In this document: positions 8,262 to 18,132 of the stretch, in pieces | Position numbering within the stretch: the first letter of the stretch is position 1 | How the letters are laid out: every line of letters begins with the position of its first letter | Assembly (NCBI RefSeq): GCF_005144415.1 | Contig: NZ_SWJE01000002.1 | Span: forward strand, 75,723 to 139,722 | Source: Trinickia terrae | GTDB taxonomy: Bacteria > Pseudomonadota > Gammaproteobacteria > Burkholderiales > Burkholderiaceae | DNA: 64,000 nt | Direction: 5' to 3' | The notes under the pieces: generated by a model | Told to the model about the DNA's origin: nothing | Database searches by the model: none | What the model saw: the letters and a program-made list of their open reading frames with translations, nothing else | Made by a program: the position numbers and the translations under genes

Positions 8262-9164
8262 TCAAGCCGGAAAGACCCCCGTCGACAGATACCGGTCGCC
8301 GCGATCGCAGACGACGAACACGATCGTCGCGTTCTCGACCTGCCGGGCGATCCTGAGCGCGACTTCACAAGCACCCGCCGACGAAATCCCGCAGAAAATC
8401 CCCTCGACCGCCGCCAGGCGCCGCGCCATCGCTTCAGCCGCCGCCTGCGAGACGTTTTCAGTGCGATCCACGCGGCTGCGGTCGAAGATCTTCGGCAGAT
8501 ACGCTTCCGGCCACTTGCGAATGCCCGGAATGCGCGACCCCTCGTCGGGCTGCGCACCGATGATCTCGATCGCGCTGTTCTGCTCCTTAAGGTATTGGGA
8601 CACGCCCATGATCGTGCCCGTCGTGCCCATCGCCGACACGAAGTGCGTGATGCGGCCTTCGGTGTCGCGCCAGATCTCGGGACCGGTAGCCTCATAGTGA
8701 GCAAGCGGATTGTCGGGGTTGGCGAACTGGTCGAGGATGATCCCCTTGCCGTCGCGCTGCATCTGGTCGGCCAGGTCGCGCGCGTATTCCATGCCGCCCT
8801 TCACCGGCGTCAGAATGATCTCGGCGCCGTAGGCGGCCATGCTCTGACGGCGCTCCACCGAAAGATCCTCCGGCATGATGAGCACCATCTTGTAGCCGCG
8901 AATCGCCGCAGCCATCGCAAGCGCGATGCCGGTGTTGCCGCTCGTCGCTTCGATCAGCGTATCGCCGGGCTTGATGCGGCCACGCGCTTCTGCCTTCTTG
9001 ATCATCGACAAAGCCGGCCGGTCCTTCACCGAGCCCGCCGGGTTGTTGCCTTCCAGCTTGCCGAGAATCACATTGTTCCGGCCGCGGATTTCGTCGTCCG
9101 GAAGGCGGACGAGTTGCACAAGAGGCGTATTGCCGATCGTGTCTTCAATTGTCTTGTAAGCCAT
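8262..9164 (-). CDS. cysM: Cysteine synthase B (O-acetylserine sulfhydrylase)
   Basis: This is a PLP enzyme that makes cysteine from O-acetylserine and sulfide or thiosulfate. The 300-residue protein starts at MAYKTIEDTIGNTPL. The upstream in-frame extension is discarded because it does not resemble the family. The PLP lysine is Lys47 in NPAGSVKDRP. The phosphate-binding loop TSGNTGIA and the serine-rich CGISSAGA segment are present. The spacing KLEGNNPAGSVKDRP is characteristic of CysM rather than CysK. It is the last gene of the long minus-strand block and is followed by a strong terminator. Confidence 0.94.
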   Translation of the reverse strand: MAYKTIEDTIGNTPLVQLVRLPDDEIRGRNNVILGKLEGNNPAGSVKDRPALSMIKKAEARGRIKPGDTLIEATSGNTGIALAMAAAIRGYKMVLIMPEDLSVERRQSMAAYGAEIILTPVKGGMEYARDLADQMQRDGKGIILDQFANPDNPLAHYEATGPEIWRDTEGRITHFVSAMGTTGTIMGVSQYLKEQNSAIEIIGAQPDEGSRIPGIRKWPEAYLPKIFDRSRVDRTENVSQAAAEAMARRLAAVEGIFCGISSAGACEVALRIARQVENATIVFVVCDRGDRYLSTGVFPA

Positions 9165-9325
9165 GAGCCTTGCGTGACGAGTGGAGAGCCCCCAACCCTG
9201 CCGCTTCGCGGCGGCCGGGCGTTGTCTTGAGAGCCGAGCAGAGAATCCGTCGATTGTAATGCAGGTGAGATCGGATCGCTGGACGCCCCTATCGCGCATA
9301 GGACCCGGCCTTGCCCACCCCATGC

Positions 9326-9351
9326 AAAAAACCCGCGGGGGAAGCCGCGGG
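9326..9351 (-). terminator. Rho-independent terminator after the comEA-like gene
   Basis: CCCGCGG and CCGCGGG form a 7-bp stem, followed on the minus strand by six T and then GCATGGGG. It separates the comEA-like gene from cysM, so cysM probably has its own promoter. Confidence 0.8.
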
Positions 9352-9428
9352 GCAGCCAGTCATCTGAAGACGGCTGAAGGAGCGAGACATCAGGGGGCTG
9401 TTACGTCGTCAACAGCAGGCAGAGGCCG

Positions 9429-9782
9429 TCATTTCTTCACGACCACCGCGGGGCCGTTCTTCTGCGCACCTGCGGCCGCGGGCGCCGCACCGGCCCGAGC
9501 GGCAGCAGGCGCGCCACCCTTGGCAGGACCGATCGCGAGGCCCTCGCCTTGCAGCTTTTCGACCGTGTGGCCGCCGAGGCCCTTGACGCGTTTGGAGAGA
9601 TCCGCGGCATCCTTGAACGGGCCATGCGCGGCGCGCTCGTCGAGAATCGCCTTGGCCTTCGCGGGGCCGATGCCCTTGATGCCGCGCAGCGCGTCTTCGT
9701 TGGCAGTGTTGACGTCGACAGCGGCGAAGGCGTGACCGAACGCAGCGACAAGCGCCACCGTAGCGAGAAATTTCTTGAACAT
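9429..9782 (-). CDS. ComEA-like helix-hairpin-helix DNA-binding protein
   Basis: This is a small secreted protein of 117 residues with a signal peptide (MFKKFLATVALVAAFGHAFA). It is followed by a ComEA-type helix-hairpin-helix pair: VDVNTANEDALRGIKGIGP, then AILDERAAHGPF. A low-complexity Ala/Pro/Gly tail ends in Lys-Lys. ComEA homologues bind incoming DNA in the periplasm during natural transformation, but the short form is widespread in non-competent proteobacteria and its role there is not settled. The start is the ATG with GGAGA upstream. The longer frame reaching to 9971 overlaps hldD and is rejected. Confidence 0.85.
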   Translation of the reverse strand: MFKKFLATVALVAAFGHAFAAVDVNTANEDALRGIKGIGPAKAKAILDERAAHGPFKDAADLSKRVKGLGGHTVEKLQGEGLAIGPAKGGAPAAARAGAAPAAAGAQKNGPAVVVKK

Positions 9783-9856
9783 AAGGGGTCTCCGTGAAAG
9801 AGGCCGGCTACGATCGCCGACCGGGAGACCCCAGTCTAAAGAGGCGTACGAACGAT

Positions 9857-10849
9857 TTACAGCTGGCCGAACAGCCAACGCACGTAGCGGTCGACGCCTT
9901 CCTGCACGGTCAGGAACGGCGCGTCGTAACCCGCGGCGCGCAGCTTGGTCAGGTCGGCTTGCGTAAAGCACTGGTACTTGCCGCGCAGCGCATCAGGGAA
10001 CGGCACGTACTCGATCAACCCGCGCTGCGCCTGCTCGGCGAGCGAGAGCGCCGGCTGATTGTCGAGCGCGCGCAGCGTGTTGACGACGCTCGTCGCGATA
10101 TCGTTGAACGGCTGCGCGCGGCCGGTGCCGAGATTGAAGATGCCCGATTTCTCCGGATGATCGAAGAAGAACAGGTTGACCTTCACGACGTCCTCGACCG
10201 ACACGAAATCGCGCGTCTGCTCGCCCGCCGCATAGCCGTTGTACTCGCCGAACAGCTTGACCTTGCCCTCGGCGCGGAACTGGTTGAAGTTGTGGAACGC
10301 CACCGACGCCATGCGCCCCTTGTGCGTCTCGCGCTGGCCGTAGACGTTGAAGTAGCGGAAGCCGGCGATCTGGCTCTTCGCGTTCGGCAACACGCGGCGA
10401 ATCACCTGGTCAAACAGGAACTTCGAGTAGCCGTAGACATTGAGCGGCGCTTCCACTTCGCGGTCCTCGACGAAGCGGGTCGAGCCGCCATAGATCGCCG
10501 CCGACGACGCATACAGGAACTGCACATCCTGCGCGAGACACGCGTCGAGCACCGCGCGGCTATAGCGGAAGTTGTTGTCCATCATGTAGCGGCCGTCGTG
10601 CTCCATCGTGTCGGAGCAAGCGCCTTCGTGGAATACCGCACGCACCTTGCCGAAATCGCCACGCGCGAAGCGCTCGACGAATTCCGTCTTGTCGAGATAG
10701 TCGTCGATCTCGCAATCGACGAGGTTCTTGAATTTGTCGGCGCGCGTGAGATTGTCGACGGCGACGATGCGTGTTTCGCCGCGATCGTTGAGCGCCTTGA
10801 CGAGATTGCTGCCGATGAAGCCGGCGGCGCCGGTAACGATGATAGTCAT
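9857..10849 (-). CDS. hldD: ADP-L-glycero-D-manno-heptose 6-epimerase
   Basis: This enzyme catalyses the last step in making ADP-L-glycero-beta-D-manno-heptose, the inner-core LPS sugar donor. It has 330 residues and is an extended short-chain dehydrogenase/epimerase. The NAD(P)-binding loop GAAGFIGSN is at the N-terminus, and the catalytic Tyr-x3-Lys appears as YGYSKFLFD. The family segments FHEGACSDT and RYFNVYG are present. The start [10 protein letters not shown] is chosen on family grounds. It is 19 bases after hldA, which acts earlier in the same pathway. Confidence 0.96.
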   Translation of the reverse strand: MTIIVTGAAGFIGSNLVKALNDRGETRIVAVDNLTRADKFKNLVDCEIDDYLDKTEFVERFARGDFGKVRAVFHEGACSDTMEHDGRYMMDNNFRYSRAVLDACLAQDVQFLYASSAAIYGGSTRFVEDREVEAPLNVYGYSKFLFDQVIRRVLPNAKSQIAGFRYFNVYGQRETHKGRMASVAFHNFNQFRAEGKVKLFGEYNGYAAGEQTRDFVSVEDVVKVNLFFFDHPEKSGIFNLGTGRAQPFNDIATSVVNTLRALDNQPALSLAEQAQRGLIEYVPFPDALRGKYQCFTQADLTKLRAAGYDAPFLTVQEGVDRYVRWLFGQL

Positions 10850-10868
10850 GGTCGTTCTGCGATTCGAT

Positions 10869-11843
10869 TCAAGCAAAGAGTTCGTCGTAGTCGACAGTGG
10901 CCGTGCCAAGCTTGCCGACGACGATGCCGGCCGCGCGATTGGCCAGCGACACCGCCTCGATCAGCGGCAAGCCCGCGCCCAGCATGACGGCGAGCGTCGC
11001 TATCACCGTGTCGCCCGCGCCCGAGACATCATACACTTCGCGTGCGACGGCCGGCGCGTGCCGCACGCCGCCGTCGGCCGTGAAGAGCGTCATGCCCTCT
11101 TCCGAGCGCGTCAGCAGCAGCGCTTCGATGTCGAGCGAGACGCGCAGCGTGCTCACCCGCGCGAGCAGGTCTTCTTCCGACTTCCACTGACCGACCACCT
11201 CGCGCAGCTCCGCGCGATTCGGCGTGATCAGCGTCGCGCCGCGATAGCGCTCCCAGTCGTCGCCCTTCGGGTCGACCAGCACCGGCTTGCCCGAGGCGCG
11301 CGCCTGCGCGATCATCTGAGTCACGTGCGTCAGGCCGCCCTTCGCGTAGTCGGACATCAGGATCACGTCGTGCTTCGGCAATTGCTCGTCGAAGCGCGCG
11401 AGGCCGGCGAGCAGCGCTTCGTGTGTCGGCGTGTTCTCGAAGTCGACGCGCAGCAGTTGCTGCTGGCGCGACAGCACACGCAGCTTGATCGTGGTCGAGA
11501 GATCCGGATCGCGCTCGAGGTGCGGCACGACACCGCTGTCCTTGAGCAATTCGATGATGCGCTCGCCGGGCTCGTCGTGTCCGACGACGCACAGCAGCCC
11601 CGCCTGCGCGCCCAGCGCCACCGCGTTGCGCGCGACGTTCGCCGCGCCGCCCAGGCGGTCCTCCTGCTTCTGCACATGGACGACCGGCACAGGCGCTTCC
11701 GGCGAGATGCGGTTCACGTCGCCGAACCAATAGCGGTCGAGCATCACGTCGCCGACCACCAGGACGCGCGCTGCGGAAAGCCGCGCTCGCGGCACGACGC
11801 TCACTGCGGGCACGAGCGTGACGGGAGACTCAGGCGCGTGCAT
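10869..11843 (-). CDS. hldA: D-glycero-beta-D-manno-heptose-7-phosphate kinase (HldE domain I only)
   Basis: This PfkB-family sugar kinase (about 324 residues) phosphorylates heptose-7-phosphate at C1. It covers only the kinase half of E. coli HldE. The adenylyltransferase half must be encoded elsewhere, which is the usual arrangement in Burkholderiaceae. Motifs seen are [17 protein letters not shown] near the N-terminus and the PfkB signature with catalytic Asp in [13 protein letters not shown] near the C-terminus. The start is uncertain: ATG at 11843 (14-base overlap with ugd) or GTG at 11867. Neither has a clear Shine-Dalgarno, so coupling to ugd translation is likely. Confidence 0.92.
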   Translation of the reverse strand: MHAPESPVTLVPAVSVVPRARLSAARVLVVGDVMLDRYWFGDVNRISPEAPVPVVHVQKQEDRLGGAANVARNAVALGAQAGLLCVVGHDEPGERIIELLKDSGVVPHLERDPDLSTTIKLRVLSRQQQLLRVDFENTPTHEALLAGLARFDEQLPKHDVILMSDYAKGGLTHVTQMIAQARASGKPVLVDPKGDDWERYRGATLITPNRAELREVVGQWKSEEDLLARVSTLRVSLDIEALLLTRSEEGMTLFTADGGVRHAPAVAREVYDVSGAGDTVIATLAVMLGAGLPLIEAVSLANRAAGIVVGKLGTATVDYDELFA

Positions 11844-13236
11844 TGGCGTCAACGGAAAATTCGACACGGGGGCGGCCGATCGCGTAGTAGTCGATGCCGA
11901 GCTCAGCCATCGCGTCCGGTTCGTACAGGTTGCGGCCGTCGAAGATGATCGGCGACTTGAGCACCGCCTTCATATGGCCGAAGTCCGGGCTCCTGAACTC
12001 CTTCCATTCGGTCACGATCACGAGCGCATCGGCGCCGGCGAGCGTCTCATCCTGCGAGTTCGTGAACTGCAGGCGCGCGTGCTGCGCCGGAACGTCCTTC
12101 AAATCCAGCGCGAAAACGCGGCGCGCCTCCTGCAGAGCGACCGGATCGTAAGCGCGCACGCTCGCGCCGCGCTCGAGCAGCGCCGCGATCAGGCGACGGC
12201 TCGGCGCCTCGCGCATGTCGTCGGTGTTCGGCTTGAATGCGAGCCCCCACACTGCGAACGTGCGGCCCGTCAGGTCCTCGCCGAGCGTCTTCGTGATCTT
12301 GCTTACGAGCACCGCTTTCTGATCGTGGTTCACCTCTTCGACCGCTTCGAGAATCCGCAAATGCTGTCCGTTCTCGCCGCCCGTGCGGATCAGCGCCTGA
12401 ACGTCCTTCGGAAAGCACGAGCCGCCGTAGCCGACGCCCGCATAGAGGAAGTGATAGCCGATGCGCGGATCGGAGCCGATGCCGCGCCGCACCGCTTCGA
12501 TATCCGCGCCCACGCGGTCAGCCAGGTTCGACATCTCGTTCATGAACGAGATGCGCGTGGCGAGCATCGCGTTGGCGGCGTACTTGGTGAATTCGGCGGA
12601 ACGCACGTCCATATAGAGCGTGCGCTCGTGATTGCGGTTGAACGGCAGGTACAGCCGCTTCATCTTCTCGCGCGCGAGCTGCCCGGCTTCGTCGTCGTCG
12701 ATGCCGATCACGATGCGATCGGGGCGCATGCAGTCTTCGACCGCGGCGCCTTCCTTCAGGAACTCTGGATTGGATACCACCGAGAAGCGGTGCTGCGCGC
12801 TGTCCGACAAGCCACGCGCCGCAAGCTCCGCATCGACGACGGCGCTCACCTTCTGCGCCGTGCCGACGGGCACCGTCGACTTGTCGACGATCACCTTGAA
12901 ACCGTTCGAATAGCGACCGATGTTGCGCGCCGCTTCGAGCACGTACTGCAGGTCGGCGGAGCCGTCTTCGTCAGGCGGCGTGCCGACTGCGATGAACTGG
13001 ATTTCGCCGTGCTCGACACTCGCCTTGACGTCGGTCGAGAACGTGATGCGGCCGGCCGCGCGCGTGCGCGTGATGATCTCGAGCAAGCCCGGCTCGTGGA
13101 TCGGCACGCCGCCGCTGTTGAGAATGTCGATCTTGCGCGGATCGACGTCGAGGCAAAAGACATCGTGGCCGATTTCGGCGAGACATGCGCCCGTGACGAG
13201 GCCAACGTAACCCGTGCCGATGATGGTGATTTTCAT
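11830..13236 (-). CDS. ugd: UDP-glucose 6-dehydrogenase
   Basis: This enzyme oxidises UDP-glucose to UDP-glucuronate with two NAD. UDP-glucuronate feeds exopolysaccharide synthesis and, in Burkholderia, the 4-amino-4-deoxyarabinose modification of LPS. The 468-residue length is normal. The Rossmann motif [10 protein letters not shown] begins at residue 7, the catalytic Cys is about residue 284 in GGSCFPKDV, and the central-domain motif [11 protein letters not shown] is visible. It sits between lapB and hldA, so LPS core supply and its regulation are clustered. Confidence 0.95.
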   Translation of the reverse strand: MKITIIGTGYVGLVTGACLAEIGHDVFCLDVDPRKIDILNSGGVPIHEPGLLEIITRTRAAGRITFSTDVKASVEHGEIQFIAVGTPPDEDGSADLQYVLEAARNIGRYSNGFKVIVDKSTVPVGTAQKVSAVVDAELAARGLSDSAQHRFSVVSNPEFLKEGAAVEDCMRPDRIVIGIDDDEAGQLAREKMKRLYLPFNRNHERTLYMDVRSAEFTKYAANAMLATRISFMNEMSNLADRVGADIEAVRRGIGSDPRIGYHFLYAGVGYGGSCFPKDVQALIRTGGENGQHLRILEAVEEVNHDQKAVLVSKITKTLGEDLTGRTFAVWGLAFKPNTDDMREAPSRRLIAALLERGASVRAYDPVALQEARRVFALDLKDVPAQHARLQFTNSQDETLAGADALVIVTEWKEFRSPDFGHMKAVLKSPIIFDGRNLYEPDAMAELGIDYYAIGRPRVEFSVDANARA

Positions 13237-13363
13237 ACGCGTTCTGGTGGTTGATCCCGGTCATTAACTGGCTGCCGATGCGCCGCCGAGATTCGGCAAC
13301 GTCCGGACAGCCGCTTCCATTCCTGTGATTCGCCTGCCCCAGCCGACGGAACGGGCGGTCATC

Positions 13364-14539
13364 TCAATTTGTTGCCGCGATCGGCTCCACGCGGCGCGGC
13401 GCGTAGGTTTCCCAGCCGCTGCATCCAGGACACTGCCAATAGAAAAGGCGCGCCCGGAACCCGCAATTTTGACACGTGTACCGTGGCAGATTTTTGGTGC
13501 GCTGCTTGATCAGCGTGCGCATCAGCTCCAGCTCGCCGCGCCGCGGCTCGTCGGCTGCCGCGATCTGCGCTTCGAGCAGGCGCGTCATGCCGGCAAGGTT
13601 CGGCGATTTCTGCATCTGCGTGCGGGCGAGCGTGTGCGCGGCGTCGCTGCCACGCAATTCGGCGACATGCTGATAGGCGACGTCGAGCAAGTCGTTCGAC
13701 GGATAGCGATCGACATAGCTCGTCAGCAGGTCCGCCCCTTCGGCAGCGCGGCCCATCGCGGCGTACGCCTTCATCAGCTTTTCGATGACGAGCGGCAGAT
13801 AGGCCGGATTCTGCTCCTCGACGCGCCGCCATTGGACGATCGCCGTGGCGTGATCGCCGCCGGCCGCCTGCACGTCGCCGGCGAGGATCGTCGCGCGGAC
13901 GTTTTGCGGGTTCGCCTTGAGCGCCAGCTTGAGCTGCGCGGCGGCATCGGCCGGCTTCTTCTGCTGCAGCGCCTCCTGCGCAAGCTCGCAGTGGAACTGG
14001 GCGATTTCCTTGTCGAGCGGGTCGGCACCCATGGTTTCGATCCGTCCTGCCGTCTCGATCGACTTGTTCCAGTCCTTCTCGATTTCGTAGATGGTGAGGA
14101 GCGCGCGCTGTGCGCCAAGCGCATAGTCGCCGGACTCGAGCCGGCCAAACGTCTCCTCGGCACGATCCAGCAGGCCTGCTTTCAGAAAATCCTGTCCGAG
14201 CTCGAAGAGCGCGTGATCGTGCTCGTTGACCGGCAGGTCGGCCCGGCTCAGCAGGTTCTGGTGCACGCGGATCGCGCGGTCTGTCTCGCCGCGGCGCCTG
14301 AACAGGTTGCCGAGTGCAAAGTGCAATTCGATCGTTTCAGGATCGAGCTTGACGACTTCGATGAACGCGTCGATCGCCTGGTCGGGCTGTTCGTTGAGCA
14401 GGAAGTTCAGGCCGCGGAAGTACGAGCGCGGAAGATTGGAGCTTTCGGAGAGCAGCGTCTTCAGGTCATAGCGCGCGGCGATCCAGCCGAAGGCGAACGC
14501 GACCGGAACGATGAGCAGCCACCAGAAATCGAGATCCAT
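13364..14539 (-). CDS. lapB: Lipopolysaccharide assembly protein B
   Basis: LapB (YciM) is an inner-membrane TPR protein that brings LpxC to the FtsH protease and so limits LPS synthesis. It has 391 residues: an N-terminal membrane anchor (WWLLIVPVAFAFGWIAA), a string of TPR repeats through most of the protein, and a C-terminal rubredoxin-like metal site. The metal site has two CxxC pairs, CQNCGF and CPGCSGW. The start MDLDFWWLL is chosen from the family; the longer TTG-initiated frame is rejected. It is immediately downstream of lapA, the usual partner. Confidence 0.94.
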   Translation of the reverse strand: MDLDFWWLLIVPVAFAFGWIAARYDLKTLLSESSNLPRSYFRGLNFLLNEQPDQAIDAFIEVVKLDPETIELHFALGNLFRRRGETDRAIRVHQNLLSRADLPVNEHDHALFELGQDFLKAGLLDRAEETFGRLESGDYALGAQRALLTIYEIEKDWNKSIETAGRIETMGADPLDKEIAQFHCELAQEALQQKKPADAAAQLKLALKANPQNVRATILAGDVQAAGGDHATAIVQWRRVEEQNPAYLPLVIEKLMKAYAAMGRAAEGADLLTSYVDRYPSNDLLDVAYQHVAELRGSDAAHTLARTQMQKSPNLAGMTRLLEAQIAAADEPRRGELELMRTLIKQRTKNLPRYTCQNCGFRARLFYWQCPGCSGWETYAPRRVEPIAATN

Positions 14540-14603
14540 GCGAATGATCGGAAGTGCGAAACACAAAATCCGCGCACCGGGCGGCGCGCGGCACAAAGGC
14601 GGC

Positions 14604-14897
14604 TCAGATCAGCGGCGGCAGCGGCGGCTCTTCAACCGCAACGGGCGTTTCGCGCGCAACGCGCAAGTCGCGCTTCAAGCGGCCGTTCTCGAGCCGCAGG
14701 CGGATCATCGCCGGCCATGACGAGATGAGCCCCGCCAGCAAGCCGACGCCGAAGAACGCGAGCCCGATCAGAATGAGCGGCGCCTGCCACGCATAGCCGG
14801 CAAGGAAATTCAACGTTGCGGATTGCGTGTTGGCGAGTGCGAGCACGAGCAGCAGCACGAACACCAGCACACGGATCAACCAGACGATAAATTTCAT
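14604..14897 (-). CDS. lapA: Lipopolysaccharide assembly protein A domain protein
   Basis: This is a 97-residue membrane protein with two hydrophobic helices (roughly residues 4-20 and 38-60) and a short charged cytoplasmic tail, matching the LapA/DUF1049 family. LapA works with LapB in coordinating LPS assembly. It lies 64 bases upstream of lapB on the same strand and is separated from ihfB by 316 bases holding a terminator and a repeat. Confidence 0.88.
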   Translation of the reverse strand: MKFIVWLIRVLVFVLLLVLALANTQSATLNFLAGYAWQAPLILIGLAFFGVGLLAGLISSWPAMIRLRLENGRLKRDLRVARETPVAVEEPPLPPLI

Positions 14898-15075
14898 AAA
14901 GGCTCTCTAGACAGCAATTGCGTAATCGATGCGGGCTGGGCAGCGGGTTGCGCCACGTGGCTGCCATGCAAAGTGACCCGTATTGTAATGGAAGCCCCTC
15001 GCAGCGGGCGAAACGGGCAATGCTCGGTGTGATATGGGACAGACGGCGCCGTGGCTTATCGGCGCAGGCGACGGA

Positions 15076-15125
15076 GCTTTGCATGGGACCCAAGTAAGCG
15101 CTAAAGCGCCAAGTCCGGATCGACA
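15076..15125 (+). repeat. Hairpin repeat family A, decayed copy
   Basis: It carries the family head CTTTGCATGGGA, the core TAAGCGCTAAAGCGCC and the tail CCGGATCGACA, but the outer arms no longer pair. It reads on the plus strand, opposite to lapA and ihfB, and is the only copy not in the sense leader of a downstream gene. Confidence 0.75.
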
Positions 15126-15141
15126 TCGGGTCGGCACGAAA

Positions 15142-15165
15142 AAAAAGCGCCCGAAGGCGCTTTTT
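15142..15165 (-). terminator. Rho-independent terminator after ihfB
   Basis: AAAAAGCGCC, a 4-nt CGAA loop and GGCGCTTTTT make a 10-bp perfect stem. On the minus strand it is followed by further T. It ends the rpsA-ihfB transcript about 50 bases past the ihfB stop. Confidence 0.9.
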
Positions 15166-15213
15166 CTGGTCTTTGCCGGATCCGGCTCGGGCCATCGACA
15201 GTAACCGCAGACA

Positions 15214-15537
15214 TCACTGATCGCTGTCGGGCTCCTCGGCCTTGAGCGGCTCTCCCGCGCGCCCGTCCACTCGCTCGCGCAATTCCTTGCCGGGCTTGAA
15301 GTGCGGCACATGCTTCTCCGGCACCAGCACTTTTTCCCCCGATTTCGGATTGCGTCCGACGCGTGACGGACGGCGGTTCAAGCCGAAGCTGCCGAAGCCG
15401 CGAATTTCGATGCGATGGCCGTTGGCAAGTGCCTCCGACATCGCATCGAGCATCGTCTTCACCGCGAAATCCGCATCCTTGAGGACAAGTTGCGGAAATC
15501 GCGTTGCCAGCTGGGCGACCAATTCCGATTTGGTCAT
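15214..15537 (-). CDS. ihfB: Integration host factor subunit beta
   Basis: This DNA-bending protein pairs with IhfA. The 107-residue HU/IHF fold is complete: [11 protein letters not shown] start, the beta-arm motif [10 protein letters not shown] with [13 protein letters not shown] (the DNA-binding arm tip with Pro), and [11 protein letters not shown]. An acidic tail of about 12 residues follows. The position directly after rpsA (22 bases) is the standard proteobacterial order rpsA-ihfB. Confidence 0.97.
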   Translation of the reverse strand: MTKSELVAQLATRFPQLVLKDADFAVKTMLDAMSEALANGHRIEIRGFGSFGLNRRPSRVGRNPKSGEKVLVPEKHVPHFKPGKELRERVDGRAGEPLKAEEPDSDQ

Positions 15538-15559
15538 ACTGCAGCAGACCCCTTAAGGC

Positions 15560-17272
15560 TTACTGGTTCTGGCCGTCGAGCTTGGCCTTCAGGAGCGCGC
15601 CGAGGTTGGTCGTGCCAGTGGCGGCAGCGCTCGTATCGGCTTGCAGGCCGCGGATGGCCTCTTGCTGCTCGGCCGAATCCTTCGCCTTGATCGACAGGTT
15701 GATGCCGCGCGACTTGCGGTCGATGTTGATGACCATCGCATTGACCTTGTCGCCTTCCTTCAGCACGTTGCGAGCATCTTCCACGCGGTCTTGCGCGATT
15801 TCCGAAGCACGCAGGTAGCCTTCGACGTCCGCGGTCAGCGCAATCACAGCGCCCTTCGCGTCCACCGACTTCACCGTGCCGTCGACGATCGAGCCCTTGT
15901 CGTTCATCGCAACGTAGTTGCTGAACGGGTCGCCTTCGAGCTGCTTGATGCCGAGCGAAATGCGTTCCTTCTCGACGTCGATGCCGAGCACGACCGCTTC
16001 CACTTCGTCGCCCTTCTTGTACTTGCGGACAGCTTCCTCGCCAGTTTCGCTCCACGACAGGTCCGACAAGTGGACCAGGCCGTCGATGCCGCCAGGCAGG
16101 CCGATGAACACGCCGAAGTCGGTGATCGACTTGATCGCGCCTTGCAGCTTGTCGCCCTTCTTGAAGTTGCGGCTGAAGTCATCCCACGGATTCGGCTTGC
16201 ACTGCTTCATGCCGAGGCTGATACGGCGGCGGTCTTCATCGATTTCCAGAACCATGACTTCGACTTCGTCGCCCAACTGCACAACCTTCGACGGCGCAAC
16301 GTTCTTGTTGGTCCAGTCCATTTCCGACACGTGGACGAGGCCTTCGATGCCCGATTCGACTTCGACGAACGCGCCGTAGTCGGTGATGTTCGTGACCTTG
16401 CCGAACAGGCGCGTGCCCGACGGGTAACGGCGCGAGATGCCTTCCCACGGATCGTCGCCCAGTTGCTTGATGCCGAGCGAGACGCGGTTCTTCTCTTGGT
16501 CGAACTTGAGGATCTTCGCGGTGACTTCCTGGCCGACCGACAGGACTTCGCTCGGGTGACGCACGCGGCGCCATGCGATGTCGGTGATGTGCAGCAGGCC
16601 GTCGATGCCGCCGAGGTCCACGAACGCGCCGTAGTCGGTGATGTTCTTGACCACGCCTTCGACGATCGCGCCTTCCTTCAGGGTTTCGAGCAGCTTCGCG
16701 CGCTCTTCGCCTTGCGTCGCCTCGATCACGGCGCGGCGCGACAGCACGACGTTGTTACGCTTGCGGTCGAGCTTGATGACGCGGAATTCGAGGGTCTTGC
16801 CTTCGTACGGGGTCGTATCCTTGACCGGACGCGTGTCGACGAGCGAACCCGGCAGGAACGCGCGGATGCCGTTGACCATCACGGTCATGCCGCCCTTGAC
16901 CTTGCCCGTGATCGTGCCGGTCACGAGTTCGTTGTTGTCGAGAGCCTTCTCCAGCGACAGCCACGAAGCCAGGCGCTTAGCCTTGTCGCGCGACAGGATG
17001 GTGTCGCCGTAGCCGTTTTCCAGCGCGTCGATCGCGACGGAAACGAAGTCGCCCGCCTGCACTTCTACCTCGCCCGCGTCATTCAGGAACTCTTCGAGCG
17101 GGATGTAGGCTTCGGACTTGAGACCAGCGTTGACGACCACGAAGTTGTGGTCGACGCGCACGACTTCGGCGGAGATCACTTCGCCGGCGCGCATGTCTTG
17201 CTTGGTCAGCGACTCTTCGAACAGAGCCGCAAAGGATTCGGTATTCGGGGTGGAAGTTTGCAGGTCGGACAT
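15560..17272 (-). CDS. rpsA: 30S ribosomal protein S1
   Basis: S1 is the largest small-subunit protein. It binds mRNA leaders and unfolds structure during initiation. The 570-residue protein has six S1/OB repeats, visible as recurring [15 protein letters not shown]-like and [17 protein letters not shown]-like segments. The start at [10 protein letters not shown] is used rather than an ATG 18 bases upstream, because family members begin there. It lies between cmk and ihfB, the conserved order, and is probably cotranscribed with ihfB. Confidence 0.97.
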   Translation of the reverse strand: MSDLQTSTPNTESFAALFEESLTKQDMRAGEVISAEVVRVDHNFVVVNAGLKSEAYIPLEEFLNDAGEVEVQAGDFVSVAIDALENGYGDTILSRDKAKRLASWLSLEKALDNNELVTGTITGKVKGGMTVMVNGIRAFLPGSLVDTRPVKDTTPYEGKTLEFRVIKLDRKRNNVVLSRRAVIEATQGEERAKLLETLKEGAIVEGVVKNITDYGAFVDLGGIDGLLHITDIAWRRVRHPSEVLSVGQEVTAKILKFDQEKNRVSLGIKQLGDDPWEGISRRYPSGTRLFGKVTNITDYGAFVEVESGIEGLVHVSEMDWTNKNVAPSKVVQLGDEVEVMVLEIDEDRRRISLGMKQCKPNPWDDFSRNFKKGDKLQGAIKSITDFGVFIGLPGGIDGLVHLSDLSWSETGEEAVRKYKKGDEVEAVVLGIDVEKERISLGIKQLEGDPFSNYVAMNDKGSIVDGTVKSVDAKGAVIALTADVEGYLRASEIAQDRVEDARNVLKEGDKVNAMVINIDRKSRGINLSIKAKDSAEQQEAIRGLQADTSAAATGTTNLGALLKAKLDGQNQ

Positions 17273-17417
17273 AAAAATCGAAGTTTGCATGGTTCTCGCG
17301 TTGCCGCCCGATCATCGGGACGGAAAACTACAGCGTCTGAGCGAAAGCCATACGGGGTTAAGGGTTAAAACACGCTCCGCGCCAATCGCGGAACACCTAC
17401 TGCACCGGCGCGCGTTC

Positions 17418-18104
17418 TCACGCGCGCGGCTGGAGCGCCCGGTACCACTGCACCACCTGTTCGACCGCCTGGTCGATCGTCAGCGCGGAGGTATCGAGGA
17501 GCTTCGCATCCGCCGCAGGCTTGAGCGGCGCGGCTGCGCGCATACTGTCGCGCTCGTCGCGTTCACGCAAATCCCGAAGCAAGTCATCCATATTAGCAGA
17601 AAATCCTTTTTGGATCAATTGCTTATACCGCCTGGCGGCACGCGCTTCGACGCTCGCCGTCAGGAACACCTTCAACGCCGCGTCGGGAAAGATCACCGTG
17701 CCCATGTCGCGGCCGTCGGCCACGAGCCCCGGCTCCTTGCGGAAGGCCCGCTGACGCGCCACCAGCGCGGCCCTCACGGGCGCGTGGACAGCGATCGCCG
17801 AGGCGCGGTTGCCGACGGCCTCGGCACGGATTTCCGTGGAAACGTCGACGCCGTCGAGCTGCGCCAGACCTTCGCGGAACGTGATATGGAGGTCGCCGAC
17901 CAGCTTCGCAAGCTCGTCCGCCGCATCCGGCGCCACGTCGTAGCGCACGCTCGCCAGCGCGGCCAGCCGGTACAGCGCGCCGCTGTCCAGCAGGTGGAAG
18001 CCCAGATGGGCGGCGACCAGCGCGGCGACCGTGCCCTTGCCTGACGCGGTCGGGCCGTCGATCGTGATGACGGGTGTCTGGTGAAAGGGGCGAGTCGGTT
18101 TCAT
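17418..18104 (-). CDS. cmk: Cytidylate kinase
   Basis: This enzyme phosphorylates CMP and dCMP with ATP. It has 228 residues. The P-loop GPTASGKGT is at residues 17-25, and [13 protein letters not shown] holds the CMP-binding region. The lid-type RARAA-like segment appears as [11 protein letters not shown]. It lies 28 bases after the tyrA-aroA frame and upstream of rpsA, consistent with a shared transcript. Confidence 0.96.
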   Translation of the reverse strand: MKPTRPFHQTPVITIDGPTASGKGTVAALVAAHLGFHLLDSGALYRLAALASVRYDVAPDAADELAKLVGDLHITFREGLAQLDGVDVSTEIRAEAVGNRASAIAVHAPVRAALVARQRAFRKEPGLVADGRDMGTVIFPDAALKVFLTASVEARAARRYKQLIQKGFSANMDDLLRDLRERDERDSMRAAAPLKPAADAKLLDTSALTIDQAVEQVVQWYRALQPRA

Positions 18105-18132
18105 CGATGAACGGATAAGCGGGGGACGTCGG

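Larger units (their letters stand above)
14898..15213. other. Intergenic region lapA-ihfB (316 bases)
   Basis: No gene is seen here. It holds the ihfB terminator (15142-15165) and a decayed family A repeat (15076-15125). The rest upstream of lapA is presumably its promoter. I could not pick out a convincing -10/-35 pair. Confidence 0.6.

Noticed and set aside
9429-9971. Longer 180-codon version of the comEA-like gene
   Set aside because: The extension overlaps the end of hldD and lacks a signal peptide; the start at 9782 gives a proper one and a Shine-Dalgarno.
15641-17368. 575-codon open frame antisense to rpsA
   Set aside because: rpsA is a highly conserved gene with strong codon bias; long antisense frames are expected opposite it.
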